Positions 14,317 through 18,142 of a DNA stretch of 18,142 nucleotides are shown in pieces. Within the stretch, counting starts at the first letter, position 1. The number at the start of each line of letters is the position of its first letter. The position numbers and the translations under genes are program-made. The stretch comes from a bacterium (GTDB taxonomy: Bacteria > Babelota > Babeliae > Babelales > JABDEC01): the NCBI GenBank assembly GCA_947481115.1, contig CANKEI010000019.1, positions 1-18,142 on the forward strand. The letters are read 5' to 3'. The notes below the pieces were generated by a model. The model was not told the origin of the DNA, did not search any database, and was given only the letters and a program-made list of their open reading frames with translations.

Positions 14317-14904
14317 TTACTTAACTACTTGAGCTATTGCTCTGCTAACTAAACCAAAGAAAATTAAGTTTAAAATTATAATCCCAAAAGTTAAGTGATA
14401 CGGCATGCTAATCCAGGAATTTAAGCCCCAGACTAAATAATCGCAGTTGAACCACTGTAAATTAAAATTATCTAGTAATACTAGCAATCCAAATCCAGTA
14501 AATAATAGTAAAAAAAATCTAAACCCGATGACCCAGCTAATCGAGATTAAGCAGCTTAAGAAACTATCGGTCCCTCGACTACACTTTGTTTCGCTCGGGA
14601 TGAGCGGATTTTGATAGGATTGTATCGACGCGTCCTGCGTAGCTTTAGCGGTGCGGGAACCATACGTGTAATAACAAGCAAATAAACCTAGGACGGCACA
14701 TAATTTTGCGACCCATGATAGAGCAAAATACCATTCGATGCCCCAAAGTTCATCTAAATTGCTAATTAGTGAAATTATTGGACTAATTAGAATTATTAAG
14801 CATAAATAATATAGCTGCGCGCGATCAGTTAATTGTTTAGCGCGCAAATCCTGGATTAATTTTTTTAAATTCCAGAAATAAATTCGCTCGCCCAGCATAT
14901 ACAT
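14317..14904 (-). CDS. Multi-span membrane protein with in-frame repeat insertion, unknown
   Basis: A 195-residue hydrophobic protein. The N-terminal cytoplasmic helix LKKLIQDLRAKQLTDRAQL, a first span (about 30-47), a second (62-78), then a hydrophilic loop (about 80-113) and spans around 114-145 and 165-190. The loop is odd: residues SRTAKATQDASIQSYQ and NPLIPSETKCSRGT are encoded by copy 5 of the GC-rich repeat and its tail. The neighbouring paralogue has only a short loop there (NRRDNNQAAW), so about 30 residues were inserted without breaking the frame. ISWVIGFRF matches the paralogue's ISWVTHIRF. The start ATG at 14904 has no strong ribosome site; a second ATG follows two codons later. 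It is divergent from putP with a 47-bp gap to the GTG there. Confidence 0.7.
   Translation of the reverse strand: MYMLGERIYFWNLKKLIQDLRAKQLTDRAQLYYLCLIILISPIISLISNLDELWGIEWYFALSWVAKLCAVLGLFACYYTYGSRTAKATQDASIQSYQNPLIPSETKCSRGTDSFLSCLISISWVIGFRFFLLLFTGFGLLVLLDNFNLQWFNCDYLVWGLNSWISMPYHLTFGIIILNLIFFGLVSRAIAQVVK
14572..14607 (+). repeat. GC-rich palindromic repeat, copy 5, inside a membrane-protein gene
   Basis: The core CCCTCGACT and TCGCTCGGGATGAGCGG match copies 1-3, but ten extra bases (ACACTTTGTT) sit in the middle. The GC-rich tail to about 14660 resembles that after copy 2 (TCC-GC-TAGC pattern). On the minus strand it is translated in a different frame from copy 1 at its start and in the same frame at its end, owing to the ten-base insertion. 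Confidence 0.85.
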
Positions 14905-14981
14905 CTATAATTCCCGTCTCAAAATTACTTAAATTACCAAATAGTTGCATCGTGCAAGATTCATGTGTAACATATCCCATT

Positions 14982-16385
14982 ATGATTAATCAAATGTTTA
15001 TCGCTTTTGGCCTATATTTCGGCCTATTGATCTTCGCTGGGATCTTCTTTTATCGCCGCAGTAAAACCTCTCAGGGTTTCCTCAGCGGCAATCACTCTTT
15101 AAATTTTTGGGTAACTGCGATCGCTGCGCAATGCAGTGATATGAGCGCTTGGTTATTTCTCGCTTACCCAGGTGTCGTCTATGCTAAAGGCGCTTTTGAA
15201 GTCTGGACTGCTGTAGGCTTAGTACTATTCATGTATCTCAACTGGAAATTAATCGCCACTAAACTACGTACCCAAACTGCAATTTATAAATGTTTTACGC
15301 TCCCATCATTTTTAGAAAAAAGATTTGACGATCAGTCTGGCGCCATTAGAATCACTGGTGCGACATTTGCGATTTTATTTTTCATACTTTACGCTGCTTC
15401 AGGTATTACTGGCCTTGGACGCTTATTCGAATCTTCGTTAGATATCCCGTATCAAATTGGGATTATCGCGGGTGTCTCAATCGCCGTAACTTATGCTGCT
15501 ATCGGCGGCTTCTTAGCAGTATCTTGGTTAAACTTATTTAAAGGCTTATTTTTATTGCTGGTAATCGTGACAGTCCCAGTAATTGGCTTCTTTAAAATTG
15601 GTGGCTTGGCGGCCATTAAAAGTGCGGCGCTAATTAAGGGCGTATCACTCAATATATTCCCATCGTTTAGTTCAATTTTAGCTGTGATGGGCTCAATGGC
15701 CGCGTTTGGACTAGGCTATTTTGGCCAGCCCCATATTTTAGCTAGTTTTATTGGCATAGACGATCCGAAAAATTTACAAAAATCAACTTATGTTGGTTTA
15801 TCATGGCAAGTAATCGTACTAACAGCTGCGTTAGCCGTTGGCTTAGTGGGAATTGGCTTTTATCCAAATGGCATCGATCAAAATGAACATTTATTTGTTT
15901 ACTTAGCTAAGCAATTACTATCGCCACTGTTATATGGCTTTGCCCTCTGTGGTATTTTAGCAGCTACAATTTCGACTATTAATACTCAAGTTTTGGTAGC
16001 CGCTTGTAATCTCTCAGAAGATTTATATCGACGTACATTCAAGCAACATACAGCTGCACAAGCTTTATTAATTTCACGTTTGAGTATGATTGCCATTGCG
16101 CTAGTTGCGCTAATTGTGGCTTCGTTTAAACCAACTACGATCTATAATTTAGTTTTATATGCTTGGTCCGGTTTAGGTAGTACTTTTGGCCCAGCTGTGA
16201 TTATGGCACTTTATTCGCATAAATTAGCTAATCGTTATGGAATTTTTACAGGCTTACTAGCTGGTGCACTAACCGCTATGTTTTGGCCATTATTACACAC
16301 CAATATCCCGACCTTAGTTATGGGCTTTGGGACTAATTTTACATTAATCTTGCTAGTTTCTTATCTCACAAGTCACAAAAAATAA
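14982..16385 (+). CDS. putP: Sodium/proline-type symporter (SSS family)
   Basis: Inner-membrane Na+-coupled solute symporter, about 467 residues with some twelve to thirteen spans. It follows E. coli PutP closely: CSDMSAW (the sodium-site aspartate of ASDMSGW), MYLNWKLIATKLR, TLPSFLEKRFDD, GRLFESSLDIPY, IGGFLAVSW, and LGYFGQPHILASF. Proline is the likely substrate by family resemblance, although SSS members vary. The frame extends to a GTG at 14952, but the ATG at 14982 (MINQMFIAF) lies directly before the first span and fits better; neither has a good ribosome site. It converges with the Fic gene with a 41-bp gap. Such a transporter fits a cell that takes amino acids from its surroundings. 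Confidence 0.9.
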   Translation: MINQMFIAFGLYFGLLIFAGIFFYRRSKTSQGFLSGNHSLNFWVTAIAAQCSDMSAWLFLAYPGVVYAKGAFEVWTAVGLVLFMYLNWKLIATKLRTQTAIYKCFTLPSFLEKRFDDQSGAIRITGATFAILFFILYAASGITGLGRLFESSLDIPYQIGIIAGVSIAVTYAAIGGFLAVSWLNLFKGLFLLLVIVTVPVIGFFKIGGLAAIKSAALIKGVSLNIFPSFSSILAVMGSMAAFGLGYFGQPHILASFIGIDDPKNLQKSTYVGLSWQVIVLTAALAVGLVGIGFYPNGIDQNEHLFVYLAKQLLSPLLYGFALCGILAATISTINTQVLVAACNLSEDLYRRTFKQHTAAQALLISRLSMIAIALVALIVASFKPTTIYNLVLYAWSGLGSTFGPAVIMALYSHKLANRYGIFTGLLAGALTAMFWPLLHTNIPTLVMGFGTNFTLILLVSYLTSHKK

Positions 16386-16426
16386 AACACACAAAAATAA
16401 ATCACTGTACTTGCACAAAATCGCTA

Positions 16427-17569
16427 TTATCCAGCCGTGATTTTAGCGGGTTCTTCTAAGATTTCTAAAATCAATTTAGCACAGTAAATTTTATTGCGTT
16501 TATTGCCACTCACTTCTTGTACTATGCCCAGCTCAACTAGCTTATTAATCGCGCGCTGCACCGTTGCATATGAAACTGCCAACAATTCAGCACTTTTATT
16601 TACAGTTATAAACGGGTTTTTGCCTAGTTCATTAATTAAAAGATTTGGCAATGTGGTTGATAGACTAACGGTCTGTTGCCGCCATAAATCTAATAATTGA
16701 TTGATCCGATATGAACGTGATATAGCATCTTCAGCCTGGCGAGCCACACCATTTAAGAAATATTGCAACCAGCCAGTCCAATCACCTTGCTGTGAGACAG
16801 CTAAGAGTCGTGCATAATATTCTTGGCGTGTAGCTTCAAAGAAAGCACTCAAATATAATAATGGCGCAGGTAGCACATTTCGTTCTATTAAAAATAACGT
16901 AATTAATAAACGCCCTACGCGACCATTACCATCTAAAAATGGGTGAATTGCTTCAAACTGGTAATGCGCCAAAGCAATTTGAACTAATGGTGGAAAAGTA
17001 TAATCGCGTAAAAAATTTTCCAAATCACCCAAGCAAGCAATTAAATGATCCGGCGCCGGTGGCACATAAGTAGCTGTAGTAATCGTACACCCAGCTACAC
17101 CAATCCAATTTTGGGTATATCTAAACTCACCTGGCGTAGCATGCTCTCCGTGCACTCCAGACATTAATTTTTGGTGCAGCTCTCTGATTAAACGTAAAGA
17201 TAGTGGCAAAGTCTCTAGTCGTTTAATGCCGTATTCTAAAGCAACAATATAATTGTTCACTTCTTTTAAATCATCGACCGCACCAGTTTCAACCGTAGCT
17301 CCCGCATCAGCAGCTAGAATTTCGCCTAACGTAGCGTGCGTGCCCTCTATCCTACTAGATAGAACTGCTTCACGGGCTATAAATGGTCTGATTAAAATAT
17401 GTGGATTAGGTAATTTATTACCCTCCCCAGCTAGATTACCTAAAAGTCTATCAGCATCTGACAAAGCGTTTATTAACCCTAAATCCCAGTTAATCTCTGG
17501 TGGCAACGGATTTGGTAAATAGAAACTATATCCCCTAGGACTTGCTAAAATCTGACCAGTTTTAGACAT
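16427..17569 (-). CDS. Class II Fic family protein (probable AMPylase)
   Basis: A 380-residue Fic/DOC-fold protein. Fic enzymes usually transfer AMP from ATP to a hydroxyl side chain of a target protein. The catalytic motif HPFLDGNGRVGR is complete at 209-220 with His209. The inhibitory-helix motif SSRIEG at 71-76, with Glu75, lies N-terminal to the Fic core, making it class II, autoinhibited. The N-terminal Fic_N-type segment (PLPPEINWD) and the C-terminal winged helix (about 315-368, SAELLAVSYATVQRAINKL, then GIVQEVSGNKRN) complete the common architecture; the latter suggests DNA binding or self-regulation. An AGGGG ribosome site precedes the ATG. Upstream lie a promoter and a 9-bp dyad. 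Target unknown: a housekeeping or a host target are both possible. Confidence 0.94.
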   Translation of the reverse strand: MSKTGQILASPRGYSFYLPNPLPPEINWDLGLINALSDADRLLGNLAGEGNKLPNPHILIRPFIAREAVLSSRIEGTHATLGEILAADAGATVETGAVDDLKEVNNYIVALEYGIKRLETLPLSLRLIRELHQKLMSGVHGEHATPGEFRYTQNWIGVAGCTITTATYVPPAPDHLIACLGDLENFLRDYTFPPLVQIALAHYQFEAIHPFLDGNGRVGRLLITLFLIERNVLPAPLLYLSAFFEATRQEYYARLLAVSQQGDWTGWLQYFLNGVARQAEDAISRSYRINQLLDLWRQQTVSLSTTLPNLLINELGKNPFITVNKSAELLAVSYATVQRAINKLVELGIVQEVSGNKRNKIYCAKLILEILEEPAKITAG

Positions 17570-17611
17570 TTAACCCCTAAATTTTATAAATTTTAAGACC
17601 AAACAAGATTC

Positions 17612-17643
17612 TTATTGTCAAAATACACCTAAAATGACAATAA
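17612..17643. promoter_or_regulatory. 9-bp dyad overlapping the Fic promoter, candidate operator
   Basis: TTATTGTCA (17612-17620) and its exact reverse complement TGACAATAA (17635-17643) are 14 bp apart, so their centres lie about two helical turns apart. The right arm covers the predicted -10 box. This is the geometry expected of a dimeric repressor site; the Fic protein's own winged helix is one candidate binder. Confidence 0.45.
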
Positions 17644-17664
17644 CAGCTCTAAATTAATCGTCAA
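17637..17664 (-). promoter_or_regulatory. Promoter for the Fic gene
   Basis: On the minus strand TTGACG (17664-17659) and TATTGT (17642-17637) lie 16 bp apart, about 70 bp before the Fic start codon. A second TTGACA (17621-17616) is nearer the gene but lacks a good -10 at the right distance. Confidence 0.5.
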
Positions 17665-17695
17665 GCGATAATAAGAAAAGCTCTTATCATCGCTT
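17663..17695. repeat. Stem-loop upstream of the Fic promoter
   Basis: Arms 17663-17676 and 17682-17695 pair over 13 of 14 positions around a 5-base loop. On the plus strand the stem ends in TTTT. It overlaps the -35 of the Fic promoter. It could be a terminator for plus-strand antisense transcription or a second protein-binding site. Confidence 0.45.
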
Positions 17696-17966
17696 TTGGC
17701 ACTTTTTGTAAATAAGAGACAAGAATTTGTTTCGTTATTAAATAGTTCTTTAACAAGCAACAAAAATTTACGTACTTATTAAAGCAACCTCTAATAAAAC
17801 TATTTTATATTACCAAAAACCACTCTGGATCGTCATTTATCATAAATAAATTTCAAACTCTTGTTTTTACCCCCCCCTCAGCTAAGCTATTATTACAGTG
17901 AGAATAGTTTAGGGCTTTAAATTTGGACCTAGTTTTCACTGATTTTTTAATAAATGGAGAATTGTT
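17696..17966. other. AT-rich intergenic region, no gene seen
   Basis: All frames are short. A run of eight C (near 17870-17878) precedes CTCAGCTAAGC, and an imperfect inverted pair CAGTGAGAA / TTTTCACTG spans about 17897-17942. A TATTAT sequence near 17887 may be a -10 box for the short frame that follows, but the -35 is poor. Confidence 0.3.
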
Positions 17967-18026
17967 ATGAAGAAATTATTACTGAGATTAATGCTATTAG
18001 ACCTTATGCGTAATAAGAAAATATAA
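17967..18026 (+). CDS. Possible 19-residue leader or truncated signal-peptide ORF
   Basis: An ATG follows a good GGAG ribosome site with 7-bp spacing and encodes MKKLLLRLMLLDLMRNKKI before a TAA. The basic start and leucine-rich centre look like the beginning of a signal peptide. It could be a genuine tiny protein, a leader peptide, or the 5' remnant of a broken gene. The spacing and sequence of the ribosome site resemble those of the exported-protein gene at 5508. Confidence 0.3.
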   Translation: MKKLLLRLMLLDLMRNKKI

Positions 18027-18046
18027 TTAAAGCTGTACAGAGTTGA

Positions 18047-18142
18047 TTTTTTTTAATAGAAGAAGCCGGACAACTATCAACAACAAAATTAAAAGAAATC
18101 CGGCTAATGAAGCTTCTTAAAAAACTTATCACAAAACCACAA
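18047..18142 (+). other. Open frame running off the window edge
   Basis: A frame without stops encodes FFLIEEAGQLSTTKLKEI and on to the last base (32 codons). The same frame further left (17969-18046) reads like coding sequence (EEIITEINAIRPYA, then ENIIKAVQS) but holds three stops. It may be the end of a degraded gene or chance; the sequence past the edge is needed to decide. An inverted pair AGCCGGA/TCCGGCT (18064-18105) lies within it. Confidence 0.25.

Overview
The window is AT-rich and comes from a bacterium with a compact, partly host-associated look. It carries housekeeping genes (mutM, pgsA, secD, serS, HU, tatD, hemW, two tRNAs) next to a Na+/proline-type symporter, a Fic protein, a DUF4143-type ATPase and several secreted or membrane proteins of unknown function. 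Short GC-rich palindromic repeats are scattered between and inside genes. The flavour of the SecD sequence, the secreted unknowns and the repeats suggest an intracellular or amoeba-associated lineage such as Dependentiae (TM6). This is an impression, not proof; an alphaproteobacterial or Legionellales-like endosymbiont is not excluded.

Layout. On the minus strand, read right to left, positions 3949-103 hold a promoter, tRNA-Leu(GAG), secD, tRNA-Met(CAU), a hairpin, pgsA and mutM. mutM has lost its zinc finger and carries about 60 extra residues, built from a 27-bp tandem repeat and one copy of the GC-rich repeat. At 3991-5309 a plus-strand ATPase gene sits alone between two nearly identical 36-bp repeats. 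It is followed by a 133-bp stretch with inverted ends and outward-facing promoter-like sequences, then a small exported protein (5508-5870) and a strong bidirectional terminator. From 11917 to 5985 all genes are on the minus strand: serS, a DUF58/DUF4381 pair (remnant of a Bat-type operon), hemW, an FMN-binding split-barrel protein and a 440-residue exported coiled-coil protein. HU (minus) and tatD (plus) diverge from a 349-bp regulatory region. Two tandem paralogous membrane proteins follow on the minus strand (14904-13626), one carrying a repeat insertion in its coding sequence. Then come putP (plus) and a class II Fic gene (minus) whose promoter lies on a perfect 9-bp dyad. The last 570 bp hold no convincing full gene.

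How they work together. secD, pgsA and the tRNAs form a housekeeping group for protein export, phospholipid synthesis and translation. hemW and the split-barrel protein may be a small heme/flavin-related unit. The most notable feature is repeat colonisation: five copies of one palindromic repeat, two of them inside open reading frames that remain open, much as described for Rickettsia palindromic elements. The second is the ATPase gene bracketed by direct repeats. No CRISPR array, rRNA, recognisable transposase or obvious new defence system was seen.
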